Source: Sulfuritalea sp.
GTDB lineage: Bacteria > Pseudomonadota > Gammaproteobacteria > Burkholderiales > Rhodocyclaceae
Reading direction: 5' to 3'
DNA length: 64,000 nt
Assembly: GCA_022842325.1 (NCBI GenBank)
Contig: JALHPU010000012.1
Span: 49,921 to 113,920 of the forward strand
Positions 1 through 9,406 of this stretch are shown piece by piece. The notes beneath the pieces are model-generated. The model did no database searches. It saw only the letters and a program-made list of their open reading frames with translations, and had not been told where the DNA came from. The position numbers were made by a program, and so were the translations under genes. Positions within the stretch are counted from its first letter, which is position 1; each line of letters begins with the position of its first letter.

Positions 1-1
1 A

Positions 2-388
2 CTCGCCGACTACTGCACGGTCAACGACTACGAAGCCAAGCTATTGACGGAGCGCACCGGGTGCACCCTGGAGCAGTTGGCCGCTGAAGTGAAGGCATTG
101 ATCGTGACGCTGGGCGGCAGCGGATCGCACATTTACAGCAATGGCCGCCGCATCGAGATCCCGGTCGCGGCACCGCAGTCCCTGATCGACCCGACGGGCT
201 GCGGCGACGCCTATCGCGCCGGCCTGCTGTATGGCATCGGCAAGGGCTGGGAATGGGAGAAAACCGGGCGTCTGGCCTCGCTGATGGGGTCGATCAAGAT
301 CGCCCACCGCGGCGGCCAGAATCACAAGCTGACGCGCGACGAGATTGCCGGGCATTATCAGGCCGCGTTTGGCGACAAGCTCTGGTAA
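2..388 (+). CDS. PfkB-family carbohydrate/nucleoside kinase, C-terminal part
   Basis: The 5' end lies outside the window; the frame is open from base 2 to the TAA at 386-388. The visible part is the C-terminal half of a ribokinase-like sugar or adenosine kinase. It contains DPTGCGDAYRAGLL, the PfkB signature in which the Asp is the catalytic base and the following Gly-rich turn forms the anion hole. An upstream segment (VTLGGSGSHIY) fits the ribokinase fold. In the family ATP phosphorylates a hydroxymethyl group of a sugar or nucleoside in the cytoplasm. Substrate cannot be told from this fragment; adenosine-kinase-like annotation is common for relatives of this kind. The next gene starts 10 bases after the stop, so the two are probably co-transcribed. 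Confidence 0.85.
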   Translation, partial: LADYCTVNDYEAKLLTERTGCTLEQLAAEVKALIVTLGGSGSHIYSNGRRIEIPVAAPQSLIDPTGCGDAYRAGLLYGIGKGWEWEKTGRLASLMGSIKIAHRGGQNHKLTRDEIAGHYQAAFGDKLW

Positions 389-398
389 AGGAGATTTC

Positions 399-854
399 AT
401 GAACAGCTTTCGTTTGTTGGCAATCACCCTGAGCGCCGCGATTGTGCTGAGTGGCTGCGCCGGCAGCCAGTCCGGCTCGGCCTACTCCCGTTCGCAGACC
501 CGCGGCGAAATGCAGGTGCGCATGGGCGTCATCGAATCGGTGCGCACCGTGACCATCGAAGGCACGCAGTCCGGTGTCGGCGTCGTCGCCGGCGGCGTGG
601 TCGGCGGCATCGCGGGCAGCAATGTCGGACAGGGGCGGGGCTCCACGGTCGGCTCGGTACTCGGCGCCGTGCTCGGCGGCGTGGCGGGCCAGGCCATCGA
701 GGAAAGGACCAGCAAGAAGGACGGCCTCGAAATCACCATCAAGCTCGACAGCGGTCAGATCATCGCGGTGACACAGGAAGCGGACGAACAATTCCGTGCC
801 GGCGAGCGGGTGCGGGTGCTCTCAGGCAGCGGAGTGACGCGCGTTTCGCATTGA
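399..854 (+). CDS. glycine-zipper lipoprotein (SlyB/Pcp-like)
   Basis: A 151-residue protein starting at ATG 399 behind an AAAGGAGA ribosome site at 387-394; the longer frame from 345 would run back into the kinase gene. The N-terminus is a lipoprotein signal ending in the lipobox LSGC. The middle (roughly residues 50-95) is a glycine-rich stretch with repeated GxxxG spacing (VGVVAGGVVGGIAG, LGAVLGGVAG), typical of the glycine-zipper 2TM domain of outer-membrane lipoproteins such as SlyB/Pcp. The C-terminal 50 residues form a small hydrophilic domain (LDSGQIIAVTQ) also seen in that family. Expected location is the outer membrane, with a structural or envelope-stress role; exact function is unknown. 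Confidence 0.85.
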   Translation: MNSFRLLAITLSAAIVLSGCAGSQSGSAYSRSQTRGEMQVRMGVIESVRTVTIEGTQSGVGVVAGGVVGGIAGSNVGQGRGSTVGSVLGAVLGGVAGQAIEERTSKKDGLEITIKLDSGQIIAVTQEADEQFRAGERVRVLSGSGVTRVSH

Positions 855-891
855 GCCGCCCGTCGGGCCCTGTGGAGAGAGCGCCGGGCGC

Positions 892-1728
892 TCAATCCCA
901 GCCGGAGGGCTTGGCCAGTTGTGCGCAGGGCTGGCGGAATACGCGGCGGTCTTCCAGTCGCACCGCCGTCAGGCAACCGCCCCAGAGGCAGCCCGTGTCG
1001 AGCGCAAGAATATTCGCCTCGTCGCGAAAACCCAGGGCCGACCAGTGCCCGCATACGATCGCATGATCGGCACTGGCGCGCCCCGGTGCGGCAAACCATG
1101 GCACGCATCCCGCCGGGCCTTTGTCGGGTGGCCCTTTGGATCCCTCGGCGCGGAATTCCATGGCGCCGGCCGCAGTCACGTAGCGCATGCGCGTCATGGC
1201 GTTGATCACCACGCGCAGACGGTCCCACCCCGCCAGGTCGTCGGTCCATACGGCGGGCTCCGACCCCCACATGTTGGCCAGGAATTCGCGGTAGTCGGCC
1301 GCGACCAGGGCCGCCGAGGCTTCATCGGACAGTGCCTGGGCCTGCGCCACGGTCCAGCCCGGCAACAGGCCGGCGTGCACCATGGCCCAGTCGCCTTCGA
1401 CATGAAACAGGGGTTGCGCGCGCAGCCAGGCCAGCAGCTCGTCGCGATCAGGTGCCGCCAGAATTTCGTCGAGGGTGTCTTCCTTGTTCGCCTTGCCAAA
1501 GCCCGCGGCCTGCATCACCAGGTGCAGGTCGTGATTGCCGAGCACCACGGTCGCCGCCGACCCCAGCGACTTGACGAAGCGCAGCACCTCGAGTGAAGCG
1601 GGGCCGCGATTGACCAGGTCGCCGACGAACCAGACGCGGTCAATCGCCGGATCGAAGCTGATATAGTCGAGAAGGCGGCGCAGCGGTTCGTAGCAGCCCT
1701 GCAGGTCACCGATTGCATATGTACCCAT
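892..1728 (-). CDS. apaH: bis(5'-nucleosyl)-tetraphosphatase, symmetrical
   Basis: A 278-residue protein, almost the length of E. coli ApaH. It hydrolyses diadenosine tetraphosphate (Ap4A) to two ADP in the cytoplasm. The calcineurin-like metallophosphatase motifs are in order: [10 protein letters not shown] near the N-terminus, then [10 protein letters not shown], then GNHDLHL, followed by a conserved His in [10 protein letters not shown]. The start is ATG 1728 ([11 protein letters not shown]); the frame is open further upstream but that stretch overlaps the divergent glycosyltransferase gene. It is separated from that gene by only 15 bases, so promoters of each must lie inside the other's coding sequence or upstream genes must supply transcription. 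Confidence 0.95.
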   Translation of the reverse strand: MGTYAIGDLQGCYEPLRRLLDYISFDPAIDRVWFVGDLVNRGPASLEVLRFVKSLGSAATVVLGNHDLHLVMQAAGFGKANKEDTLDEILAAPDRDELLAWLRAQPLFHVEGDWAMVHAGLLPGWTVAQAQALSDEASAALVAADYREFLANMWGSEPAVWTDDLAGWDRLRVVINAMTRMRYVTAAGAMEFRAEGSKGPPDKGPAGCVPWFAAPGRASADHAIVCGHWSALGFRDEANILALDTGCLWGGCLTAVRLEDRRVFRQPCAQLAKPSGWD

Positions 1729-1743
1729 AGTGGGCAGTTTACC

Positions 1744-2778
1744 TTGAGCCTTGATTCCGTCCCCAAGATACTGATCATCCGCCGCGACAATATCGGCGAC
1801 CTGGTCTGCACCACGCCGCTGATCCATGCCCTGCGCCAACGCTTCCCCGACGGCTGGCTCGGGGCGCTGGTGAACAGCTACAACGCCCCGGTGCTTGACG
1901 GCAATCCCGATCTCGACGAGGTGTTCGTCTACACCAAGGCCAAGCACCGCGACGCGGATCAGTCGCTGCCGGCCATCCTCTGGCAACGTCTGCGAATGAT
2001 GCATCGCTTGCGCCGCATGCAACTCGACGACGTCATCATCGCCACCACCTCGCCGCAGCCGCGGGTGCTCACGCTCGCGCAATGGCTGAAACCGAAACGC
2101 ATCATCGGCTTTGGCGACCTCAAGGGCCTCGACGTCGCGCTGCCGCTCGACAATGCAAGCCGCCACGAAGTCGAGGACGTGTTTCGCGTCGCGTCGCTGT
2201 ATGGCATAGCCGGAGCACCGCCTGCCTGCCGCGTCCACGCGCCAATCGCCGCGACGCCGCCGCCAGCGCGCTGCGTCCCTTCGGGAACTCTTACAATCGG
2301 CATCCACATCAGCGCGCGCAAGCCCTCGCAACGCTGGCCGGCGCAGCACTTTGCCGAAACCATCAAGGCAATCGCGGCACAGGGCCCGGCGCGCTTCATG
2401 CTGCTGTGGTCACCGGGCGCGGAAGACAACCCGCTGCATCCGGGCGACGACGCCAAAGCGCGGGAAGTAATGCAAAGAGTCGGCGCCGACACTACGGTGA
2501 TCGCCCGACCAACGCAGACGCTGGCCGAACTGATCGCCGCACTGGGTGAATGCAACCTGCTGATCTGCGCAGACGGCGGCGCCATGCATCTGGCGGCGGG
2601 CCTCGGTCTGCCCATCGTCTGCCTGTTCGGCAACTCGGGCGCAAGCCGCTGGCGCCCGTGGGGAGTGCCCTGCCAACTTTTGCAGAAACCCTCGCTCGAC
2701 GTCGGCGACATCACGGTCGCCGAGGTCACCAACGCGTTCAGTGCGTTGCAGGCCGGTATTCCGGCACCCAGCGCCTGA
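1744..2778 (+). CDS. glycosyltransferase family 9 (heptosyltransferase-like)
   Basis: A 344-residue GT9 protein of the WaaC/WaaF type, expected to transfer heptose (or another sugar) from an ADP-activated donor to lipopolysaccharide core at the inner face of the inner membrane. N-terminal [24 protein letters not shown] is the family opening motif, and the C-terminal [22 protein letters not shown] is the donor-binding segment. TTG 1744 is the chosen start because no ATG precedes the conserved region; no strong ribosome site is visible. Its last 41 bases overlap the convergent capD-like gene. It is the only plus-strand polysaccharide gene on this side of the cluster. The specific acceptor is not deducible. 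Confidence 0.85.
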   Translation: MSLDSVPKILIIRRDNIGDLVCTTPLIHALRQRFPDGWLGALVNSYNAPVLDGNPDLDEVFVYTKAKHRDADQSLPAILWQRLRMMHRLRRMQLDDVIIATTSPQPRVLTLAQWLKPKRIIGFGDLKGLDVALPLDNASRHEVEDVFRVASLYGIAGAPPACRVHAPIAATPPPARCVPSGTLTIGIHISARKPSQRWPAQHFAETIKAIAAQGPARFMLLWSPGAEDNPLHPGDDAKAREVMQRVGADTTVIARPTQTLAELIAALGECNLLICADGGAMHLAAGLGLPIVCLFGNSGASRWRPWGVPCQLLQKPSLDVGDITVAEVTNAFSALQAGIPAPSA

Positions 2779-4561
2779 GCCCCGCCTTGACCTCGGCTTC
2801 GTCGCGCCAGGACGCGGCCAACCAGTCCTCCAGTTCAGCCAGCCAGGCCTCACCCGGAATATCCGTCGGCCGCGCGATGCGCAGCTTGGGATGCGGCGTC
2901 GGCAAAGTCGCCTCGCCGTCTGCCAGCAACTCCTCGTAGAGTTTTTCGCCGGGGCGCAGGCCGGTGAACTCGATTTTTATCTCATCCTCGCTGAAGCCCG
3001 AAAGCCGGATCATGTCACGTGCGAGGTCGACGATCTTCACCGCTTCACCCATGTCGAGCACAAAAATCCGGCCGCCCTCGGCATCCCGGGCCGCCATCAG
3101 GCCGGCCTGCAGCACCAGTTGTGCTGCTTCAGGAATCAGCATGAAGTAGCGAATGATCTCCGGATGGGTGACGGTAACCGGACCGCCTTTCGCTATTTGT
3201 TTGCGAAAATGCGGGATCACGCTACCCGACGAACCCAGCACATTGCCGAAACGCACTATGACAAAGCGCGTCGTGGAGCGCTGTGCCTGTACTGCCTGGC
3301 ACACCATCTCCGCCAGGCGCTTGCTGGCGCCCATGACATTGGTCGGATTGACCGCCTTGTCGGTGGAAATCAGCACAAATTCTCTCGCACCGCTGGCAAG
3401 GGCTGCGCGCGCAACGTTCAGCGTCCCCTGCACATTATTCCGCACCGCCTCCCAGGCATTGGCACATTCCATCAGTGGTACATGCTTGTAAGCGGCGGCA
3501 TGGAACACCACATCGGGTTGGTGTTCAGCAAACACCGCACCCATGCGCGCGGCGTCCTTCACATCGCCGACCACGCAATGCGCAGACTGCCCGGATAGCT
3601 CCTGCCCGATGCTGTAGAGCGCAAACTCTGACTGTTCCAGGAACACCAGTTTGCGCGGGCCAAAGCCAATGATCTGCCGGCACAACTCCGAGCCGATGGA
3701 ACCGCCGGCACCGGTGACCACGATCGATTTTCCGGCCAGTTGCCCCATCAACCCGTCATCATCGAGCAGCACCTGCTCACGCCCGAGCAAATCTTCCAGC
3801 TCCACCTGCCGTATCTCGGCGGCCGTGATGCGGCCGGACAGTACATCAGCCAGCGCCGGCACCGTCAACACCTTGAGTCCCGCATTCACCACCAACTCTA
3901 CCGCGCGCCGGCGGGCAGCTGTCGTTGCAGACGGCATCGCGATAATCACGGTCAGCACCTGATGCGCCGCGGCGATCCGGGCGACATCGTCGAGTCGTCC
4001 AACCACGGAAACTCCCTGGAGCTGTAATCGCAGCTTGGCCGGGTCATCATCAAGCAGGCCCACGACGCGCCAACGCCGACTGGTCACCAAATCTCTCAAC
4101 AGTGCCGATCCAGCTGCCCCAGCGCCCATCACGATTACCGGCTCCGAATCGAACTGCCGCGGCGATATCAACTGTCCATCCTTCCATGCCCGGTAAAGGA
4201 ATCGGCTGCCGCCCATGATCAGCACCAGCAGGATAGGCTGCAGGACCAAGACCGAGCGCGGCACGTCGTTCAACCGCTGCAGCATCAGCAACAGCGCCGG
4301 GAGCGCCAAGCCGGCCGTGCCGGCGGCCAAGGCAATGCGGCGCAAATCAGGAATGCTGGCAAAGCGCCAGATCCCTCGATAGAGGCCGAACCTATGAAAA
4401 ATCAGCCCCTGCAACGGGACAATCCACAACAGGTTGCGTAGCATGGCGTCGGCAAACGTGGGTGGAATGTCGAAATTGAAGCGCAAGGCATAGGCCACCA
4501 TCCATGCGATCGCAGCGGCGCTAAGGTCGTGAATGGAGGCAATCAGGGAACGGGGATTCAT
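2738..4561 (-). CDS. membrane-bound nucleotide-sugar 4,6-dehydratase (CapD/WbpM/FlaA1-like)
   Basis: About 607 residues, the usual size for WbpM/CapD proteins. The first ~120 residues contain four hydrophobic segments. A first Rossmann nucleotide-binding motif (GAGAAGSALL, about 146-155) is followed by the dehydratase domain with TGAGGSIGSELC (283-294). The catalytic SDR Tyr is replaced by Met (VMGASK), as is characteristic for WbpM-type enzymes. Family role: 4,6-dehydration of UDP-GlcNAc to UDP-4-keto-6-deoxy sugar, feeding QuiNAc or FucNAc synthesis. ATG 4561 is preferred over TTG 4564. It is the distal end of the minus-strand polysaccharide locus and overlaps the convergent GT9 gene by 41 bases. 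Confidence 0.9.
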   Translation of the reverse strand: MNPRSLIASIHDLSAAAIAWMVAYALRFNFDIPPTFADAMLRNLLWIVPLQGLIFHRFGLYRGIWRFASIPDLRRIALAAGTAGLALPALLLMLQRLNDVPRSVLVLQPILLVLIMGGSRFLYRAWKDGQLISPRQFDSEPVIVMGAGAAGSALLRDLVTSRRWRVVGLLDDDPAKLRLQLQGVSVVGRLDDVARIAAAHQVLTVIIAMPSATTAARRRAVELVVNAGLKVLTVPALADVLSGRITAAEIRQVELEDLLGREQVLLDDDGLMGQLAGKSIVVTGAGGSIGSELCRQIIGFGPRKLVFLEQSEFALYSIGQELSGQSAHCVVGDVKDAARMGAVFAEHQPDVVFHAAAYKHVPLMECANAWEAVRNNVQGTLNVARAALASGAREFVLISTDKAVNPTNVMGASKRLAEMVCQAVQAQRSTTRFVIVRFGNVLGSSGSVIPHFRKQIAKGGPVTVTHPEIIRYFMLIPEAAQLVLQAGLMAARDAEGGRIFVLDMGEAVKIVDLARDMIRLSGFSEDEIKIEFTGLRPGEKLYEELLADGEATLPTPHPKLRIARPTDIPGEAWLAELEDWLAASWRDEAEVKAGLRRWVPEYRPATH

Positions 4562-4658
4562 CAAGCTGGCATTTTACGCGCCACGAAGGCTATTGCCGTG
4601 CACGCTCGGAACAATATGCCCGTTACTCTTGCTCGTTCGGCAAATCGGTGGTGCTGCC

Positions 4659-5651
4659 TTAAATACGCGGCGCCCGACAATCGATTGCCCGCATCAGCAG
4701 AACATAGACCATGCCCCAGGCGACGATCACCAGCACCTGTGTCGTTGATGGAGCGGCGATCAACAGACAGGCGCTACCCGCCGTGGCGATCATCAGGAGG
4801 TAGGCGTTGAGCGCAAGGCGACGGTGGCTCCAACCCAACTGGATCAGGCGCTGATAATAGTGTTCGCGATGCGCGAGCCAGACTTTTTCTCGACGCAAGC
4901 CACGCCGCAGCAAGGTCACCGTCGCATCGACAATAAACACCGAGAACACCAGCAGCGGAAACCACGCTGGCCATACGTCCTGCCGCAAACCCTGAAGCCC
5001 GAGTGCCGCTGCAAGGAATCCCAGCGGCACCGACCCCACATCGCCCATGAAGATCCTGGCGGGATCAAAATTGAAGGCAAGAAAGCCGCCGGCAGCCGCC
5101 GCGATGCATGCCGACCAGATTGCAATGTCGGACTGTCCGGCCAGCGATGCCGCCAGCGCGTACGCCGCAAAGCCAAACACGGCCATGCCGCCGGCCAGCC
5201 CGTTGGAACCGTCCATGAAATTGTAAAGATTGGCCATCCAGACCATGAACAAGACGGCAGCGACTTGCGCCACCAGTCCCCATTCCGCTGGAACCAGGAT
5301 CCAGGTCGCCAAGCCTGCGGCAACAAGCTGGGTCAGAAAGCGGACTCGTGCCGGAAGCGATCGAAAGTCATCAAGCAGGGAAACGCCCGCAAGCCCGCCC
5401 ACTGCAATCCAGAAAATTACCGGGGGCATCGCCACCGCGAAACCAATGACAATCCCGCCAAGTATCCCGATCCCGCCGCTGCGTGGCACCGCAACCTGAT
5501 GCAGCGAGCGGTGATTCGGCTGGTCGATTGGCCCGACGCGGCCGAAGCGCAACATGAAAAAAATCGTAAGCCAGGACACGAGCCCGGAGCAACCCGCCGC
5601 CACGCCGAGAACCCACCAGGAGCTATCGGCAACAATGCCTGCGCCGATCAT
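4659..5651 (-). CDS. undecaprenyl-phosphate sugar-1-phosphate transferase (WbpL/WecA/MraY family)
   Basis: A 330-residue integral membrane protein with about ten hydrophobic segments. Family motifs are clear: SLLDDFRSLP (Asp-rich, Mg2+ binding), NLYNFMDGSNGLAGG, FMGDVGSVPLGF, and the cytosolic loop HREHYYQRL. Such enzymes transfer a HexNAc-1-phosphate from a UDP-sugar to undecaprenyl phosphate, starting the polysaccharide unit. The neighbouring CapD/WbpM-like dehydratase and the SDR gene upstream (stop 3 bases before this ATG) match the WbpL/WbpV/WbpM arrangement of Pseudomonas O-antigen clusters, suggesting UDP-FucNAc or UDP-QuiNAc as donor. That substrate is inferred from context, not read from the protein. 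Confidence 0.9.
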   Translation of the reverse strand: MIGAGIVADSSWWVLGVAAGCSGLVSWLTIFFMLRFGRVGPIDQPNHRSLHQVAVPRSGGIGILGGIVIGFAVAMPPVIFWIAVGGLAGVSLLDDFRSLPARVRFLTQLVAAGLATWILVPAEWGLVAQVAAVLFMVWMANLYNFMDGSNGLAGGMAVFGFAAYALAASLAGQSDIAIWSACIAAAAGGFLAFNFDPARIFMGDVGSVPLGFLAAALGLQGLRQDVWPAWFPLLVFSVFIVDATVTLLRRGLRREKVWLAHREHYYQRLIQLGWSHRRLALNAYLLMIATAGSACLLIAAPSTTQVLVIVAWGMVYVLLMRAIDCRAPRI

Positions 5652-5654
5652 GGC

Positions 5655-6515
5655 TTACTCAGGATCCGCATGCAGCGGCTCGGGCTGAAATGTTCGGGGC
5701 GCAAAACCAAAGTCCCGCACTGCGGCGCTGGAATCGAACACCAGATCCTCGTTCATGCGGCGCGCCATCTCTGCATTGAAATCCTTGAAGCGCGGTATGC
5801 GCGACACGCACCACATTGCGAAGCGGAATACGGCCAAGGGCACCGGAACGAATCGCGGAGTCCGCCCCTCCGCGGCAAATACCCGCTCCACCATTTGATG
5901 ATACGTTAGAGTTTCTCCCCCGCCGAGATCATAGGCAGAATTGAACGCCTTCGGCTCCGCCAGCACCGCGACGCAGGCCGCTGCCAGGTCGTCGGCGTGC
6001 ACCGGCTGACGCCTTCCTGACGCTGCGCCGAACAGCGGGAATAGCCCGAAGCGCCGGATGATCCTGGCAATCACCGTGACATTCCGATCCATTCCGGCGC
6101 CATAGATCAAGGTCGGGCGAAACACCGTCCATGGCACCTCCGCAGCTCGGCACAATTCCGCAAGCCTTGCCTCGGCCGCAATCTGCTCTATCGAGAATAG
6201 CTGTTCGAGTGAATCGCCAGATACTGCCTTGGAATAACGACTAGTGGTACCGAAACAAATCACACGGCGCCCGCCTTGGGCGAAAAATCTCGGAAGCAGA
6301 TCTGGCAACAAGCGCAAGGGTGCGAGGTGAATCAGTACTTCAGCGGCTGGTAAGGAAATATGGGGCAACGAGATATCGCCCGATATCCACCTCACGTGCT
6401 CAACACCGTCTCGTGGCCGCCGACTTATGGCGGCGATCTTGTGGCTGTCACGCAGCAGGCGCGGCACTAGAAACTTTCCGATCTGGCTGGTGATCCCGGT
6501 AACAAGGACGCGCAT
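5655..6515 (-). CDS. NAD-dependent epimerase/reductase (extended SDR; WbpV-like by context)
   Basis: A 286-residue extended short-chain dehydrogenase. The N-terminal MRVLVTGITSQIGKFLVPRLL gives the Rossmann TGxxxxIG motif. The catalytic Tyr and Lys are not obvious: the usual YxxxK site falls in FGTTSRYSKAVSG, which reads as an atypical version. ATG 6515 is preferred over TTG 6518. Sandwiched between GT2 and WbpL-like genes, it would fit a reductase that converts the 4-keto sugar of the CapD/WbpM-like enzyme to UDP-FucNAc or UDP-QuiNAc, as WbpV does. This role is inferred from neighbours. A small hairpin lies upstream at 6546-6562. Confidence 0.75.
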   Translation of the reverse strand: MRVLVTGITSQIGKFLVPRLLRDSHKIAAISRRPRDGVEHVRWISGDISLPHISLPAAEVLIHLAPLRLLPDLLPRFFAQGGRRVICFGTTSRYSKAVSGDSLEQLFSIEQIAAEARLAELCRAAEVPWTVFRPTLIYGAGMDRNVTVIARIIRRFGLFPLFGAASGRRQPVHADDLAAACVAVLAEPKAFNSAYDLGGGETLTYHQMVERVFAAEGRTPRFVPVPLAVFRFAMWCVSRIPRFKDFNAEMARRMNEDLVFDSSAAVRDFGFAPRTFQPEPLHADPE

Positions 6516-6545
6516 CAACTACTTTTCCAAAAACCTTGAGGCACG

Positions 6546-6562
6546 CCTTGTCGCGGACAAGG
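6546..6562. other. small perfect hairpin upstream of the SDR gene
   Basis: CCTTGTC-GCG-GACAAGG, seven paired bases with a 3-nt loop, in the 83-base gap between the GT2 stop and the SDR start. There is no T-run after it on the minus strand, so it is not a canonical terminator; it could affect RNA processing between the two genes. Confidence 0.4.
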
Positions 6563-6598
6563 TTCTGTTATCGAGTCTTCCATGTGCGCCAACCATAG

Positions 6599-7393
6599 TC
6601 AGGGCCGGTATCTCCAGCCGTGTCGGCCAAAAAATTTTGCGGCCGAGGCAATAAACATTCGTATATGCCGCCACCCCTTGCCGGCGGCGCCCCCGCCGTG
6701 GTGAACGATACGAACCTGTGGCACATAGGCAATCCTCGTCAGCGCCGCGGTGCGGAGACTTAGGTCAAAATCCTCAAAATACAGAAAGTAGCTTGGATCA
6801 AATCCGCCTAACCGCTGCAGCACACTTGATCTAAACAACATAAAGCAACCGCTGACAATCTGCGGTTCCCAATAGACCGAGTCACCAATAACATCGCGCA
6901 TTTCATACAGCGCGAGCTGCCTTGCGAATATCCGCTTGATCCAGGCGGGAGCGAATCCCCGCACTGCAAGATCGAACACAGTGGGATAGCGTTTGCACAG
7001 ATACTGCGGATTGCCAGTCGCATCCGTGGCTGCCGGAGCAATCAGACCACAGTCGGGATAAGTCCGCATGAACTCCATTGCGCGAATTATGGCGTCTGGC
7101 GCCAGTTCAACATCCGGATTGAGTATCAGATGAAATTCACTTGCGGCGGAAAGCGATAGGTTGTGCCCGCGACCATAGCCGACATTACCGTGCCCGGTAA
7201 TCAATGTTGCAGAAATGCCCAGTTTGCTCAGCAGCGATCGAATATCTGACGCAGTCCCCTCTGGCCCATTGTCCACAATGACCAACTCGAAGTTGTCCGG
7301 AGTAAATCGAACCGCTGCTAATAGAGATGTAAGAGTTGCCTCAAGAACGTTAAGGTCCGGCGCATAGCTCACAATCGAGACACGAAGAGTCAC
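6599..7393 (-). CDS. glycosyltransferase family 2 (rhamnosyltransferase-like)
   Basis: A 264-residue GT-A glycosyltransferase. It opens with VSIVSYAPDLNVLEATLTSL and contains VIVDNGPEG and LNPDVEL, where the latter occupies the position of the DxD metal/nucleotide-sugar site. The overall pattern (NVGYGRGHN, then YFLYFEDFDLSLR with an ED catalytic pair) is that of the WbbL/RfbF rhamnosyltransferase-like branch of GT2. Start is GTG 7393, which overlaps the stop of the upstream GT4 gene by four bases (GTGA), indicating translational coupling. It should act at the cytoplasmic membrane face in assembling the polysaccharide. Donor and acceptor are not deducible. Confidence 0.85.
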   Translation of the reverse strand: MTLRVSIVSYAPDLNVLEATLTSLLAAVRFTPDNFELVIVDNGPEGTASDIRSLLSKLGISATLITGHGNVGYGRGHNLSLSAASEFHLILNPDVELAPDAIIRAMEFMRTYPDCGLIAPAATDATGNPQYLCKRYPTVFDLAVRGFAPAWIKRIFARQLALYEMRDVIGDSVYWEPQIVSGCFMLFRSSVLQRLGGFDPSYFLYFEDFDLSLRTAALTRIAYVPQVRIVHHGGGAAGKGWRHIRMFIASAAKFFGRHGWRYRP

Positions 7394-8493
7394 GTCGCTT
7401 CGCTCCCGGCCGCTTTTGCCAACACACGGAGCGTTTCAGACGCGACGGCCTGCCAGGAAAATTGAGCTGCGCGTTCGCGCCCCAGATGCGAAAGCCTGTC
7501 CCTAAGCTCCGAATCGCCGAGAAGTTGTGCCAAGCCTTGACGGATTGAATCAACACTCGCTGGATCGACTAGTACCGCAGCCCCCAATGCAACTTCCCGA
7601 GTGGCCCCGATGTCACTGGTCAGAACCGGAATCCCTTGGGCCATCGCCTCGATCACCGGCAGTCCGAAGCCTTCGTAAATCGATGGATAGACCAACGCCG
7701 TAGCGCCGGCCATCAGACTCGCCAATTCCGCGTCCTCGACATAGCCCTTGAACACGACTGAAGGATCAGTTCGAATCTCGTTCATCAAGTCGTTTACCAT
7801 CCAGCCGACAAGTCCGACGACCACAAGTTGTGTATTGCCTCGCTCAGCTTCCAAAAGAGACGCCCATGCTGCAATTAACCTTCTGAGATTCTTGCGGGGT
7901 TCCAGCGTTCCGACAAATAGGACATACGGCTTTCCATCTCTTGCGGGCTGATTTCGGGTTATCAGACCCGGCCGCGCTGCAAGAAGCGTTACAGTGGTTT
8001 TCCCGATGCTGGCGGGAAGCAAGCGCTGCAGATCGCGACGAGTTGAATCTGAAATTACCAGAATTTCTTTGGCATGGAACACCGAGCTTCGAATCATTGC
8101 GGGGAAGTAAAAGCGCTTGATGCCTTCGTGTACCTCTGGAAAAAGCTGGAAGGTAAGGTCGTGGATGCTGACCACCATCGGCCGACGACACAGAAGAGGC
8201 AGCACGAAACTAGGGCCCCAATGAACATTCGGTCGCAGGCGCGCGATGTGCCAAGGCATCACGACCTGCTGCCAGAGAGCTCTTAGGTACCGGTTAGCTG
8301 GAGCGGAAACAAAGCGAAATCGATGATCGAGGTTGAGTCCGGACAGATGCCTATGCGCATTGTCGGTCACAAAGACAACGAACTCATGCGCCAACGATTG
8401 GTCTTGATTCCAAACCGCAAGAATCTCCTCAACGTAGATGGCTGTGCCCGTCTTGCCGGCGCCCATGGCCGTAGCATCGATGCAGATTCTCAT
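7390..8493 (-). CDS. glycosyltransferase family 4 (GT-B)
   Basis: A 367-residue GT-B protein. The C-terminal half carries the family GT4 features: VGTLEPRKNLRRLIAAW (start of the C-domain), then YPSIYEGFGLPVIEAMAQGIPVLTS with the EGFGLPxxE donor-phosphate motif (E-x7-E). The N-terminal half has SIHDLTFQLFPE, frequent in mannosyltransferases of the WbaZ/mtfB type. ATG 8493 is the start. It precedes the GT2 gene with a GTGA overlap and follows the FkbM-type gene by 12 bases. A GDP-mannose or GDP-deoxyhexose donor is plausible given the gmd/manC genes upstream, but this is inference. Confidence 0.87.
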   Translation of the reverse strand: MRICIDATAMGAGKTGTAIYVEEILAVWNQDQSLAHEFVVFVTDNAHRHLSGLNLDHRFRFVSAPANRYLRALWQQVVMPWHIARLRPNVHWGPSFVLPLLCRRPMVVSIHDLTFQLFPEVHEGIKRFYFPAMIRSSVFHAKEILVISDSTRRDLQRLLPASIGKTTVTLLAARPGLITRNQPARDGKPYVLFVGTLEPRKNLRRLIAAWASLLEAERGNTQLVVVGLVGWMVNDLMNEIRTDPSVVFKGYVEDAELASLMAGATALVYPSIYEGFGLPVIEAMAQGIPVLTSDIGATREVALGAAVLVDPASVDSIRQGLAQLLGDSELRDRLSHLGRERAAQFSWQAVASETLRVLAKAAGSEAT

Positions 8494-8505
8494 CTCGGCT
8501 ATGAG

Positions 8506-9390
8506 TCAATACTGAAGATGGTCTCTAAGATATTTCCCAGAGGCAGGATGGCCACTCTTTAATTCAATCAGATCGTATCTTGCTGGGCGATAAAGTTGCT
8601 CAGGTGGATACAGTGTGAAGTTATCGAGTTCTTGATCATTCACAAAAAAAGCATTGTTCCCGCTCAGATTACAAGTTACCAAACTATATCCGTACCTCTC
8701 GCACAGCCTCGTAAAACAAGCAAGCGATGCGCCCTGATAGTCATCGCGTTCCCAGCCACGCAGCGGAGAATACTCGACCATTAACTCCATAGGATAAGGA
8801 AACTTTGCGTTGTACTCGACGCAAAGCACTCTTGGCTTACTGCTCAGGAGAATGGCTTCAAGTACATAGAAATCGTTGCCATCGATATCGACGGACAGCA
8901 GGTCAACCGAAATATCATTTCTGATCTCAGTAATGCTTTGCTGCAGCACATGAACCACATTTTCCCTGGTGATCATCTGATTGATCAACACTAGGAATGA
9001 ATTGTCTGCGGGGAGGTGTTTCCTGATTTTTTCGATATTGCCCCGGTTGCCGTCCACCCATACACCCTTCCAGCCTTTGAGAACCAGGGCATGGGTATTG
9101 TTTTCAGATCCATCACCGCACCCGATCTCAATGAACGTTTTTTCACCCTCGCCTATCTTGTTGATAATGGATTCGATAATCCCATCCTCATCCACTTGCG
9201 AGTAGATCTTATATCCATCGAGCACGATGTTCTCTGGCGTCAGGAGCCTGACCTCAGCTTTCAGCCTGGCAACTTCCTGATGCAGGACGACCTGAGCAAT
9301 GCTTTCGCGGAACGCATTCCGCCCGATTGCAGACAAAAACTTTTTCGACCAAGTCTTAAGGTGTTCCTGAATCGAGGATAAGACTGACAC
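8506..9390 (-). CDS. FkbM-like SAM methyltransferase family protein
   Basis: About 294 residues. The central SAM-binding motif is FIEIGCGDGSENNTHAL followed by GVWVDGN, and a later LLSVDIDGNDFYVLEAIL (DxDGND) is typical of the FkbM-like group found in polysaccharide loci. The sequence AAGGAG lies 6 bases before GTG 9390 and only 3 before GTG 9393, so 9390 is preferred. It probably O-methylates a sugar residue of the surface glycan or caps the chain; the target is unknown. It is preceded by one of the two large paralogous surface-carbohydrate proteins and followed by a GT4 gene. Confidence 0.75.
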   Translation of the reverse strand: MSVLSSIQEHLKTWSKKFLSAIGRNAFRESIAQVVLHQEVARLKAEVRLLTPENIVLDGYKIYSQVDEDGIIESIINKIGEGEKTFIEIGCGDGSENNTHALVLKGWKGVWVDGNRGNIEKIRKHLPADNSFLVLINQMITRENVVHVLQQSITEIRNDISVDLLSVDIDGNDFYVLEAILLSSKPRVLCVEYNAKFPYPMELMVEYSPLRGWERDDYQGASLACFTRLCERYGYSLVTCNLSGNNAFFVNDQELDNFTLYPPEQLYRPARYDLIELKSGHPASGKYLRDHLQY

Positions 9391-9406
9391 CACTAACTCC
9401 TTGATA

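Noticed and set aside
2..388. Starting the kinase fragment at TTG 44
   Set aside because: The frame stays open to the window edge with kinase-like residues upstream of 44, so the gene is truncated by the window rather than starting there.
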